Assembly (NCBI GenBank): GCA_040349255.1
Contig: JBEQUE010000192.1
Coordinates: forward strand, 16,372 to 80,371
Direction of reading: 5' to 3'
Origin: DATMER01 sp040349255
GTDB lineage: Bacteria > Acidobacteriota > Thermoanaerobaculia > Multivoradales > UBA5704
DNA length: 64,000 nucleotides
Shown here: positions 8,208-16,274 of the stretch, piece after piece
How positions within the stretch are numbered: the first letter of the stretch is position 1
Layout: every line of letters begins with the position of its first letter
The notes under the pieces: model-generated
What the model saw: the letters and a program-made list of their open reading frames with translations, nothing else
What the model was told of the DNA's origin: nothing
Database searches by the model: none
Program-made: the position numbers and the translations under genes

Positions 8208-9421
8208 GCGGCCCCCAGGACCAGCCAGGAGACAGCGCCGCCGGCCGCCACGCTCGTCACCAGGACGGTGGACGGCGCCGGCAGCGGCGAGCCGTCATGC
8301 GGCACGAGGCCGAGCTCGGGATCCGGTTCCTGGAAACCCGCCGTGGGGCCGAACGGGGTGCCGACCGAAAGGGCCGCGGCCGCGAGAAAGCCGCCGCCGT
8401 ACTCGCCGGTCACGCCCTTCGGCGCCAGGATCGGCGGGATGGGCAGGTCAGCCCAGGCCTCCCGGAGCATCAGCGCCTCGACCCGGTCGCCGCCGACCGA
8501 GCCCGAGGCCCCGGCCACGATGCGGTCGACCGCCGCGAGGCCGATCCCGGCGCGGTCGAGCGAGCGCCGCAGGTGGCGCGCCAGCACGGCGTGCCCGGTC
8601 CCCCAGCCGACCGGCGGCGCGGTGGGATCGAACGCGCTCCCCCAGGCGAGCACGCGGGCCAGGGGCTTGGCGCCGCGCTCCCGAGCTTCCTCTTCATTTT
8701 CCAGGACCAGCAGGGTCGCGCCCTCGGCCGCCACGTATCCGGCGCGGCAGCGGTCGAACGGGCGCGCAACCTCCTGGCCGCCCGGACCGCCGTTGCGCGC
8801 CACGGCGCCGAAGCGGTCGAGCAGCGAGTGGAGCAGCGGCGTCATCTCGTCCACCGAACCGGCGAGCGCCCGCGGCACCCGCGAAGCGGCCACGTCCGCG
8901 GCGGCCTGACCGACGGCGAGGAGCGCGCCGGCCTCGCGCTGGCAGATCGTCACGCTCGGTCCACGCGCCTTCGCCGAGATCGCGATCTGCGCGGCCGGAG
9001 CGTTCGCCACGCTCTCCATGAACAGGATCGGCGAGGCCGACTCCGGGCCTTCGAGAAGGATCTGCCTGAGCAGCCCCTCCGAGTAGGACGAGGGACCGAA
9101 GGCCGTGGCGAGGACCACCCCGGTGCGCTCGTCCGCGATGCCCTCCAGGCCCGCGGCGCGCAGCGCCATGCGCGCGGCGGTCACGGCCAGCCGGGACGGA
9201 GGGCTCATGCGTCGGGCCTCGCCTGGCGACAGCCACTCGCGCAGGAGGGCCGGATCGACCATCAGGGCCCGCCGTGCGGCGCGGGCGAGGTGATAGCCGC
9301 CCGAGCGGTCCAGCTCCGCGGGCGAGATCGGCCCGGCCGACGCCAGCGCCCGGCGCAGGCTCGCCTCCCCGCTGCCATAGGCGCCGACCGTGCCGAGCCC
9401 GGTCACCCAGATCGGATTCAA
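8204..9421 (-). CDS. catalytically dead ketosynthase, chain-length-factor (KS-beta/CLF)-like
   Basis: 405 residues with a full ketosynthase fold (IWVTGLGTVGAYGSG at the N-terminus; GGDRVEALMLREAW and a C-terminal SVAAGGAVSWLVL). The active-site Cys is replaced by Glu (about residue 163, in ICQREAGALLAVG). The HGTGT His is lost (AGASGS, about 303-308), and the second His is lost (KGVTGEYGGG). CLF subunits of type II PKS and ApeC-like subunits also replace Cys, usually with Gln. It should pair with the active ketosynthase encoded just upstream. The start is a TTG overlapping that gene's stop (TTGA); this gives the family N-terminus. Confidence 0.85.
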   Translation of the reverse strand: MNPIWVTGLGTVGAYGSGEASLRRALASAGPISPAELDRSGGYHLARAARRALMVDPALLREWLSPGEARRMSPPSRLAVTAARMALRAAGLEGIADERTGVVLATAFGPSSYSEGLLRQILLEGPESASPILFMESVANAPAAQIAISAKARGPSVTICQREAGALLAVGQAAADVAASRVPRALAGSVDEMTPLLHSLLDRFGAVARNGGPGGQEVARPFDRCRAGYVAAEGATLLVLENEEEARERGAKPLARVLAWGSAFDPTAPPVGWGTGHAVLARHLRRSLDRAGIGLAAVDRIVAGASGSVGGDRVEALMLREAWADLPIPPILAPKGVTGEYGGGFLAAAALSVGTPFGPTAGFQEPDPELGLVPHDGSPLPAPSTVLVTSVAAGGAVSWLVLGAA

Positions 9422-10638
9422 TTCGGCTCCGTCCAGCGGGAGAAGACGAGCGCCGCGTTCGAGCCGCCGAAGGCCAGGCTCGTGGAGACCGCAGACTGGA
9501 CTCCCGGCAGCGGCAGCGGGCGGCCCACGACCAGCGAGACCGGCGACTCCGGGTCCACCGCCTCGCCGCCGCAGGCCGGGACCGGGTGAACCTCGCGGTT
9601 CCGGAGACAGAGCACCGTCGCCACCGCCTCGATCGCGCCGGACGAGCCCAGCAGATGCCCGAGCAGCGCCTTCGTGGCCGCCAGCGGAATGTCTCCGGCA
9701 CGCTCGCCGAACACCCGCTGGAGTGCCCGCCACTCGGCGGCGTCGTTGAGCGGCGTGCCGGTGCCGTGCGCGTTCACGAAGCCGATCTCCGAGGCCGGCA
9801 TCCCGGCGTCCCGCAGCGCCGCCTCGATGGCCGCCGCCGCGCCGGCGCCGCTCGGGTCGGGCGCGGTCATGTGATGGGCGTCGCAGGCCGAGCCCGCGCC
9901 GGCCAGCACCGCGAGCGGCTCACCGCCGCGCGCCAGCACCCGGTCCAGCCGCTCCAGCACCAGCACCGCCGAGCCTTCGCCGAACGACATCCCCTCGCGC
10001 CCGGGCCGGAACGGCCGGCAGGCGCCCTCGTCCACCGAGCGCAGCGCGTTGAAGCCGGCGTAGGTGAGCTGGCAGAGCGAGTCCGAGCCGCCGGCGACCG
10101 CCACCTCCACCTCGCCGGAGCGCACGGAGTCGAGCGCCGAGCCGATGGCCAGCGCGCCCGACGAACAGGCCGACGACACCGTCCGCACCGGCCCGGTCGC
10201 GCCGAGCCAGCGCGCCACCGCGTCGCCCGGCGCGTTCACCTGCTGCGAGGCGAGGTCGCGCAGCCGCGCCTGGCGCCACCGGCCGCGCAGGAATTCGTTG
10301 AAGAAGCGCTCGCTCTCGAACATCCCGCCCGTGCTGCTGCCGAAGAACACGCCGGCGTCATCGAGCGGCGCGGCCAGACCCGCCATCGCCAGCGCCTCCG
10401 AGGCGGCGAACACGGCGAAGCGATCGGCGAGGCTCAGGCGCGCCCAGCGCGGATCGGCCTCCAGGGCCGGGAAGGACGGCTCGACCTCGGCGGCGAGGTG
10501 CGTGCGGTGCAGGCTGAGGTCGAAGCGCCGGAAGTCGCGGATGGCGCTCCGGCCCGCGCGCAGCCCGGCCCAGAGCGGGCCCACGCCCCACCCAAGGCCG
10601 CTCACGGCGCCGACGCCGGTGACCGCTATGGGCGCCAC
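9418..10638 (-). CDS. beta-ketoacyl-ACP synthase, catalytic (KS-alpha, FabF-like)
   Basis: 406 residues, family length. Catalytic set: Cys158 in VSSACSSGA, His291 in NAHGTGTPLND, Lys323 and His328 in KALLGHLLGSSG. It elongates ACP-bound chains by decarboxylative Claisen condensation. It precedes a CLF-like partner with a 4-base overlap, the standard KS/CLF arrangement. It starts with a GTG (IAVTGVGAVS follows), 30 bases after the ACP stop. Its likely counterpart in aryl-polyene clusters is ApeO; that is by analogy only. Confidence 0.92.
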   Translation of the reverse strand: MAPIAVTGVGAVSGLGWGVGPLWAGLRAGRSAIRDFRRFDLSLHRTHLAAEVEPSFPALEADPRWARLSLADRFAVFAASEALAMAGLAAPLDDAGVFFGSSTGGMFESERFFNEFLRGRWRQARLRDLASQQVNAPGDAVARWLGATGPVRTVSSACSSGALAIGSALDSVRSGEVEVAVAGGSDSLCQLTYAGFNALRSVDEGACRPFRPGREGMSFGEGSAVLVLERLDRVLARGGEPLAVLAGAGSACDAHHMTAPDPSGAGAAAAIEAALRDAGMPASEIGFVNAHGTGTPLNDAAEWRALQRVFGERAGDIPLAATKALLGHLLGSSGAIEAVATVLCLRNREVHPVPACGGEAVDPESPVSLVVGRPLPLPGVQSAVSTSLAFGGSNAALVFSRWTEPN

Positions 10639-10668
10639 TTCATCCCCGTGAGGATCGTCCCGCGGACC

Positions 10669-10929
10669 TCAAGTCCGCGTCTCGATGAACTGAGAGAGGC
10701 TCGACACCGAGGAGAAGACCTCCCGGCCGAGCTCCTGACTCTTGATCTTGATCCCGAACTCCTTCTCGAGAGCCACGACCAGCTCGAGAGCGTCCACCGA
10801 ATCCAGACCCAGCCCCTCTCCGAAGAGGGGAGCCTCGTCCTCGATCATCTCCGGCTTCATCCCTTCCAGATGAAGGCTGTCGACGATCAGGCGCTTGATC
10901 CGACTCGGGATCGCAGGTGCTTCCGACAT
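10669..10929 (-). CDS. acyl carrier protein
   Basis: 86 residues. The phosphopantetheine site is GLGLDSVDALELVVALEKEF, with Ser in the DSV motif. It is the first gene of the minus operon, so it probably supplies the carrier for the KS/CLF, ketoreductase and acyltransferase. The ATG at 10929 has AGAGG about 10 bases upstream. Clusters of this type often encode two ACPs; only one is seen here. Confidence 0.92.
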   Translation of the reverse strand: MSEAPAIPSRIKRLIVDSLHLEGMKPEMIEDEAPLFGEGLGLDSVDALELVVALEKEFGIKIKSQELGREVFSSVSSLSQFIETRT

Positions 10930-11095
10930 AAGAATAAAACCTCTGGGTCCGTTCCTGGGGACAACAAGGGGACACACGCTCCCGCATCCGTCCGCCTGTA
11001 CGGCCGCTCCGCAGGGTTCGATGCGCCGGGCCGACAATGCTAGCGTATCATCCCCCTCCGCCTCAACAAATCGGCGGCGCGGACCGATTCCAGAG
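10930..11095. promoter_or_regulatory. divergent intergenic region between the ACP and AMP-ligase operons
   Basis: 166 bases separate the two start codons. On the minus strand TTGAGG...TAGCAT (about 18-base gap, around 11040-11070) could be a promoter for the ACP operon. GCTAGC near 11038-11043 is a small palindrome. Neither is strong. The region must hold the control of both operons. Confidence 0.4.
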
Positions 11096-12517
11096 ATGAC
11101 CCGGGACCCCATCCTCCACGCCTTCGGCCTCCTGGCCCGCCGCTCCCCGCTGGCGCCCCTGGTCGCCACGCCCGAGTGCCGGCCCGAGCGAAAGACTGCC
11201 GTCGAGGAGGTCGAGGCCCTCGCCCGCGCCGCCGGCCGGGCCCTGGCCGGTCTGCCGCCGGATACGGCCGTCGGCCTCGCCGCGCCGAACGGCCCCGGGA
11301 TGCTCGCCTCCCTCCTGGCCATGCGCCAGGCCGGCCTCGCCGCCGTCCTCCTCGACCCCCGGACCCCGGAGGCCGAGGCCCAGCGCACCGTCGAAGCCCT
11401 GGGGGCCGCCGGTGTCCTGCGCTGCCGCACCGGCTGGCCGCGCGGACCGGAAGACTGGGGCCTGACCCAGGCCCCGTCCTCCTCCCTGCATCTTCCGGAC
11501 ATCGCCGTGGTCAAGCTGACCTCGGGCTCGACCGGTGCGCCGCGCGGCATCGCCACGCCGGCCGAGGCGCTGGTCGCCGACGATGCGGCCCTGGCCATAA
11601 CCATGGGCCTCCGGGACGACGACCGGCTCCTGGCCACGATCCCGCTCTCCCACTCCTACGGCCTGTCGAGCCTCGCCATGCCGGCGCTGATGCGCGGCAC
11701 CCTGCTGATCCTGCCCGAGGAGGAGCGCGTCTTCGACCCCTTCGACGCCGCGGCCCGCACCGGCGCCACGGTCTTCCCGACCGTGCCCGCCGTGCTCGAC
11801 GCCCTCCTGCGCCTCAACGAGCCGCCGGACTGGCCGGCCTCCCTCCGCCTCGTCCTCACCGCCGGAGCCCCCTTGAGCCCGGCCACCGCCGCCCGCTTCC
11901 GCGAGACCTTCGGCCTTCCCGTCCACGTCTTCTACGGCGCCAGCGAGTGCGGCGGCATCTGCTACGACCGCGAAGGCACCGCGGGCGAGCGCGGCACCGT
12001 GGGTACGCCGGTCGAAGGCGTCCGGATCGACCTGGAGCCCGTCGAAGATCGGGAGGAGGACCGAGGGATCGTCACCGTCCGCTCCCCCGCCGTTGCCTCC
12101 GGCTACCTTCCCCCCGAGGAGACCCGGCTCGGTGGCGGCCGCTTCGTCAATGGCGACGTGGCCGTCTGGCAAAACGGCGAGCTCGTCCTGCGCGGCCGGG
12201 CGGACGACCAGATCAACATCAAGGGCAAGAAGGTCAATCCTCGGGAGGTCGAGGCCGTGGTCGGCCAGCTCCCCGGCGTCCTGGAGGTCGCGGTGCTGGG
12301 CCTGCCCCTGCCGGACCGGCCGGACCAGATCCTCCGCGCCGTGATCGCCTGCCTGCCCGGCAGCCTGACGGTCGAGGAGGTCGTGGCCTGGTGCCGGCCG
12401 CGCCTCTCGCCGCACAAGGTGCCGCGCAGCATCGTCCTGGTGCCGGAGCTGCCCCGCAACACCCGGGGCAAGCTCGACCGCCGGGAGTTGCGGTCGCTCC
12501 GGGGGCTGGAGGGGTGA
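11096..12517 (+). CDS. AMP-dependent acyl/aryl-ACP (or CoA) ligase
   Basis: 473 residues. ANL-superfamily motifs in order: VVKLTSGSTGAPRGI (P-loop), FYGASECGG, GRADDQINIKGKKVNPRE (A8 hinge) and NTRGKLDRREL (A10 Lys). It activates a carboxylate as adenylate and passes it to a thiol. In aryl-polyene clusters the equivalent ligase (ApeH) loads 4-hydroxybenzoate on an ACP; the substrate here is unknown. The chosen ATG is at 11096; the frame is open upstream but that part has no similarity. It heads the plus operon. Confidence 0.85.
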   Translation: MTRDPILHAFGLLARRSPLAPLVATPECRPERKTAVEEVEALARAAGRALAGLPPDTAVGLAAPNGPGMLASLLAMRQAGLAAVLLDPRTPEAEAQRTVEALGAAGVLRCRTGWPRGPEDWGLTQAPSSSLHLPDIAVVKLTSGSTGAPRGIATPAEALVADDAALAITMGLRDDDRLLATIPLSHSYGLSSLAMPALMRGTLLILPEEERVFDPFDAAARTGATVFPTVPAVLDALLRLNEPPDWPASLRLVLTAGAPLSPATAARFRETFGLPVHVFYGASECGGICYDREGTAGERGTVGTPVEGVRIDLEPVEDREEDRGIVTVRSPAVASGYLPPEETRLGGGRFVNGDVAVWQNGELVLRGRADDQINIKGKKVNPREVEAVVGQLPGVLEVAVLGLPLPDRPDQILRAVIACLPGSLTVEEVVAWCRPRLSPHKVPRSIVLVPELPRNTRGKLDRRELRSLRGLEG

Positions 12518-13311
12518 AGGACAGCTATCGCCCGACGCCCGTCCTGCTCGGCTCGATCGCGCTCCACGCCGCCGGAGCCGCGGCGGTCCTCCTCTCGCCC
12601 CGGCACTGGCCCTGGGTGGCCGGCACCCTCTTCGCGGACCATGTCGGCCTGACCGTGCTCAGCCTGTGGCCGCAGAGCCGCCTGCTCGGCCCGAACCGGA
12701 GCCGGCTCTCCGAGGACGCGGCCGGCCGCGGCGAGATCGGCCTGACCTTCGACGACGGCCCCGACCCCGAGGTCACGCCGCGCGTCCTCGACCTCCTCGA
12801 TCGATCCGGCGCGCGGGCCACCTTCTTCTGCATCGGCCGGCGGGTCGAGGCCCGGCCCGACCTCGCCGCCGAGATCGCCCGCCGCGGCCACCGCGTCGAG
12901 AACCACACCTGGTCCCACCCGAACGCCTTCGCCTGCTATCCCTCGCCCGGCCTGCGCCGCGAGGTCCGGCGCGCCCAGGACGCCATCCGCGAGGCCACCG
13001 GCCGCACCCCGGCCCTGTTCCGCGCGCCGGCCGGCTTCCGCAACCCGCTCCTCGAGCGCGAGCTGCACCGCGAAGGCCTGACCCTGGCCTCCTGGACCCG
13101 CCGCGGGTACGACACCCTGGAGAGAGACCCGGCCACCGTGGCCCGCCGGCTCCTCCGCGACGTCGAGCCCGGCGACGTCCTCCTCCTCCACGACGGCTCG
13201 GCGGTCACCGGCGGAGGCAATCGGGTTGTGCTCGACGTCCTGCCGCGGGTCCTCGACGAGCTGGGATCGCGCGGCCTGCGGCCGGTCCCTCTGGAAGACG
13301 GACCGTCGTGA
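12514..13311 (+). CDS. NodB-type polysaccharide deacetylase with N-terminal membrane helices
   Basis: 265 residues. Two hydrophobic segments near 10-50 suggest a membrane anchor. The NodB domain follows with its usual motifs: LTFDDGPDPEVTP (the metal and base Asp pair), HxxxxH-like RVENHTWSHPN, FRAPAGFRNP and a C-terminal LLLHDGS. Family members remove N- or O-acetyl groups from sugars. The GTG start overlaps the ligase stop as GTGA. Its place in the operon suggests it trims the sugar part of a glycolipid product. Confidence 0.85.
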   Translation: MKDSYRPTPVLLGSIALHAAGAAAVLLSPRHWPWVAGTLFADHVGLTVLSLWPQSRLLGPNRSRLSEDAAGRGEIGLTFDDGPDPEVTPRVLDLLDRSGARATFFCIGRRVEARPDLAAEIARRGHRVENHTWSHPNAFACYPSPGLRREVRRAQDAIREATGRTPALFRAPAGFRNPLLERELHREGLTLASWTRRGYDTLERDPATVARRLLRDVEPGDVLLLHDGSAVTGGGNRVVLDVLPRVLDELGSRGLRPVPLEDGPS

Positions 13312-14453
13312 AGTCTGCGCCACGGCTCCGGGAGCTGCTCTACCGACTGCGTACCGAGGGCGACACTCCCGGGCGGCAGGCCGGGGCCGTGGCGCTCGGC
13401 GTGATCATCGGCTGCTCGCCGTTCTACGGCCTGCACCTGGCGCTCTGCGCGCTCTTCGCGAAGCTCCTGCGCCTGAACATCGCCCTCACCTACCTGGCCG
13501 CCCACGTGAGCGTGCCCGGGATCTGGCCGCTCCTCGTCTTCGCGGAGATCCAGGTCGGCCACTGGATGCGCGGCGGCGGCCGGCTGTCGATCCATCTGTC
13601 CGATCTGCGGCACATGGACCCCTGGCAGTTCGGGATCGACCTCCTGGCCGGCAGCGCCGTGGTCGGAATCGGCCTCGCCGTCCCCCTGGCCCTGCTCACC
13701 TATCGCGCCGCCGTGAAGCGCAGGCGGGCGCCCGCGATCCACGGCCTCATCGAGGAGACCGCCTACCGCTACCTCGGCAGTGGCATGTTCGACTGGGAGT
13801 TCGTGCGCGGCAAGCTGCGCCACGACCCGGTCTACCTGGAGGTTCTGCAACAGGGCCTCCTGCCGCCGGAAGGCCGCCTCCTGGACCTCGGCTGCGGCCG
13901 CGGCATCCTCCTCTCGCTCCTGCTCACCGCCCGCGACCGGTTCCAGCGCGGCCTCCATCCGCAAGGCTGGCCGCCACCGCCCGACCTGGAGCTCCACGGC
14001 ATCGAGACCGGGTTCAAGCCGGCCCAGGCCGCCCGGGCCGCCCTGGGAGACCAGGCGAAAATCGACATCGCCGATCTTGCCGATCTTCAGGACTCCGAGC
14101 TGCCGCCGGCGCGAGCCGTCCTCCTCCTCGACGTCCTCCACTACCTGCCGGCCGAAGGCCAGGAAGATCTTCTACGGAAGATCGCCGGCGCGCTGGAGCC
14201 CGGCGGCCTCCTCCTGATCCGCGACGCCGACGCCGGAGCCGGCTGGCGCTTCATCGCCACCCGCATCCAGGAGCGGATCTGCGCCCTGGCCCGGCGCCAC
14301 TGGAAACAGCGCTTCCACTACCGGAGCGCCGCGGAGTGGAGCCGGCTCCTGGAAAACGCCGGCTTCGCCGTCGATCTCCAGCCCATGGGCATGGGCACGC
14401 CGTACGGCAACGTCCTTCTGACAGCCAGGAAACGGGATATTCTGTCTGTCTGA
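13308..14453 (+). CDS. DUF2062 membrane domain fused to a class I SAM methyltransferase
   Basis: 381 residues. The N-terminal third (about 1-140) is a DUF2062-type membrane domain: TPGRQAGAVALGVIIGCSPF, FAKLLRLNIALTYLAAHVS, VPGIWPLLVF and another helix. The rest is a Rossmann methyltransferase with LLDLGCGRGILLSLL (SAM motif I), LLLDVLHYLP and LEPGGLLLIRDAD. The fusion suggests methylation at the membrane face. The GTG overlaps the deacetylase stop (GTGA), so the three plus genes form one translational unit. A methyltransferase (ApeB) also occurs in aryl-polyene clusters, but this fusion is different. Confidence 0.83.
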   Translation: MKSAPRLRELLYRLRTEGDTPGRQAGAVALGVIIGCSPFYGLHLALCALFAKLLRLNIALTYLAAHVSVPGIWPLLVFAEIQVGHWMRGGGRLSIHLSDLRHMDPWQFGIDLLAGSAVVGIGLAVPLALLTYRAAVKRRRAPAIHGLIEETAYRYLGSGMFDWEFVRGKLRHDPVYLEVLQQGLLPPEGRLLDLGCGRGILLSLLLTARDRFQRGLHPQGWPPPPDLELHGIETGFKPAQAARAALGDQAKIDIADLADLQDSELPPARAVLLLDVLHYLPAEGQEDLLRKIAGALEPGGLLLIRDADAGAGWRFIATRIQERICALARRHWKQRFHYRSAAEWSRLLENAGFAVDLQPMGMGTPYGNVLLTARKRDILSV

Positions 14454-14475
14454 TCCGAAAACGGAGGGCATTCCG

Positions 14476-15456
14476 ATGCAAAGCAGCCGGAACATCCTGT
14501 CGGTCGTTTTCCTGGTCCTTCTCACCGCGTGCGCGGGCGCCTCGCATCCACCCAAGACGGCGCTCGCGGCCAGGGCCGCGATCACCCGCTCTCCCGAGCT
14601 CCAGGCCCTGATCGATCGGACGCTGGATCCCGGGGACGCCCTCCTCATCGGCTCCGGCGACATCGCGGCCTGCACCTCCCAGTTCGTGCACGCCCAGGAG
14701 ACGGCGGCGCTCGTCGATCTGTTCCCCTCCGCCACGGTCTTCACGGCGGGCGACGACGCCTACAAGAACGGGACCGCGGCCCAGTTTGACAACTGCTACG
14801 GCGGCTCCTGGGGAGCTTTCAAGGAACGCACCCGGCCCGCGCCGGGCAACCACGAATACGGCATCTACATGTTCCCGAAGCGCAACAACGCAACCCCCTA
14901 CTTCGACTACTTCGGTTCGAGCGCCGGTCCCGCGGGCCTCGGGTACTACAGCTACGACCTGGGCAGTTGGCACATCGTGTCGCTCAACAGCATGGCCGGC
15001 CAGAAGGGGGCGCCGTCGATGGACGCTCAACGCAAGTGGCTCGAAGACGACCTCGGCCGCAACCGGAAGCCGTGCATCCTCGCCTACTGGCATCACCCTC
15101 GGTTCAGCTCGGGAGAGCACGGCAACGATCCGTCCGTGACTCCGCTCTGGAACGTGCTCCTCGAGCACCACGCGGACGTGATCCTCAACGGCCACGATCA
15201 CCACTACGAGTGGTTCGACCTCCAGGACGCGGACGCAAATCCCACGTCGTCGGGCATCCGGGAGATCATCGTCGGCACCGGCGGCGGAGAGGAACGCAAG
15301 ATCGAAACCGTGAAGAAGAACAGCCGGAAGCAGGTGGCCGGAGTCTATGGCGTCCTGCTGATGACGCTTCACGCCAACAGCTACGAGTGGCATTTCATCC
15401 AGGCCGACGGCACCGTGCCGGACAGGAGCCCGGGCGTGACCGAGTGTCACGAGTGA
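14476..15456 (+). CDS. lipoprotein metallophosphoesterase (purple-acid-phosphatase-like), copy 1
   Basis: 326 residues. The signal sequence ends in a lipobox (LLTAC). Calcineurin-like metal motifs are in order: GSGDIAAC, GDDAYKNG, GNHEYG, YWHHP and NGHDHHYEW. A phosphatase of the cell envelope is likely; the substrate is unknown. A second gene at 28394-29380 is strikingly similar along its whole length, including RTRPAPGNH and SWHIVSLNSMAG. The stop converges with the AlkD-like gene 10 bases away. Confidence 0.87.
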   Translation: MQSSRNILSVVFLVLLTACAGASHPPKTALAARAAITRSPELQALIDRTLDPGDALLIGSGDIAACTSQFVHAQETAALVDLFPSATVFTAGDDAYKNGTAAQFDNCYGGSWGAFKERTRPAPGNHEYGIYMFPKRNNATPYFDYFGSSAGPAGLGYYSYDLGSWHIVSLNSMAGQKGAPSMDAQRKWLEDDLGRNRKPCILAYWHHPRFSSGEHGNDPSVTPLWNVLLEHHADVILNGHDHHYEWFDLQDADANPTSSGIREIIVGTGGGEERKIETVKKNSRKQVAGVYGVLLMTLHANSYEWHFIQADGTVPDRSPGVTECHE

Positions 15457-15471
15457 AGGGCTTCGTTCACT
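15452..15471. terminator. weak hairpin between convergent genes
   Basis: AGTGAA-GGGCTTCG-TTCACT forms a 6-bp stem spanning the two convergent stops, with CTTTTTC a few bases further on the plus strand. It may act as a bidirectional terminator, but the stem is short. Confidence 0.3.
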
Positions 15472-16201
15472 TCAACCGCTTTTTCACGGCCTGACCCTCG
15501 AGCTCCCGGAGCGCGTCCTTTCCCACCCAGCGCGCCGAGGCGTCCGGCGACGCGCCAAGGCGCTCGGCGACCGCGATGGCGGCGGTGTTGAGCGCCCGAT
15601 TGCGTTTGCCGGTGGCGCGCAGCGCCATGTTCACCGCCTTCTTCACCCAGTGGCGGTCGTCTCCGGCGGCGCGCTCGATGAGCTCCAGCCCCTCCAAGAA
15701 CCTGTCATCCGAGGCGGTCTTGTCGTGCACGGTGAGCCCCCACAGCAGCGCGAAGGCCGCCCGCCTGACGAACTCCTCCTCCTTCGCCGCCCATTGCGAA
15801 ACCTTGCTCCAGGCGTGAGGCGTCCGGTCGAACAGGGCGAAGCAAACCGTATCGCACACGCCCCAGTTGTCGAAGTCCCGGCACCATCGATCCATCTGCC
15901 CGGAGGTCACGAGCGCCGGATCGTCCACATACGCGGCCAGCAGGCGAGCCTCGTACCAGCCGGTGGCCCACAGTTGCGCTGCCAGCTCATGGTTCCGTCC
16001 GAGGAGCTTCGCCAGCGACTGGATGTCGCGCATCGCCACGCCGAACGCCCGCTCCGAAGGCAGGCCATAGCGGGCCATGCCGTCCAGCGCAGCCTTCGTG
16101 GCATGGCTCTTCAGCCAGTCCACGGCACCTGCCGCGTCTAGGACAGGCGCGTCGCCCTGCGAGCTTCGATCCCGCGCGGTCTTCGGCATGACTCCACGCA
16201 T
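15467..16201 (-). CDS. AlkD-like DNA alkylation repair protein (HEAT-like)
   Basis: About 244 residues made of HEAT-like helical pairs. Recognisable family blocks are GLPSERAFGVAMRDIQSLAK, LAAQLWATGWYEARLLA, FDNWGVCDTVC, FVRRAAFALLWGL and RHWVKKAVNMALRATGKRN. AlkD-type glycosylases remove alkylated bases without base flipping. Two ATG codons are possible (16201 and 16189); I used the longer one. It is monocistronic and transcribed opposite to its neighbours. Confidence 0.85.
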   Translation of the reverse strand: MRGVMPKTARDRSSQGDAPVLDAAGAVDWLKSHATKAALDGMARYGLPSERAFGVAMRDIQSLAKLLGRNHELAAQLWATGWYEARLLAAYVDDPALVTSGQMDRWCRDFDNWGVCDTVCFALFDRTPHAWSKVSQWAAKEEEFVRRAAFALLWGLTVHDKTASDDRFLEGLELIERAAGDDRHWVKKAVNMALRATGKRNRALNTAAIAVAERLGASPDASARWVGKDALRELEGQAVKKRLK

Positions 16202-16274
16202 TCTACCCGACCTGGGTGAGATAGCCCTGCCTCTCGGAGCAGTACAGCCGTGTAACCCTGAGAGGAGGATACGA

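Noticed and set aside
10895..11095. Longer start for the AMP-ligase
   Set aside because: The added residues lie in the divergent promoter region, overlap the ACP start and have no similarity to the family.
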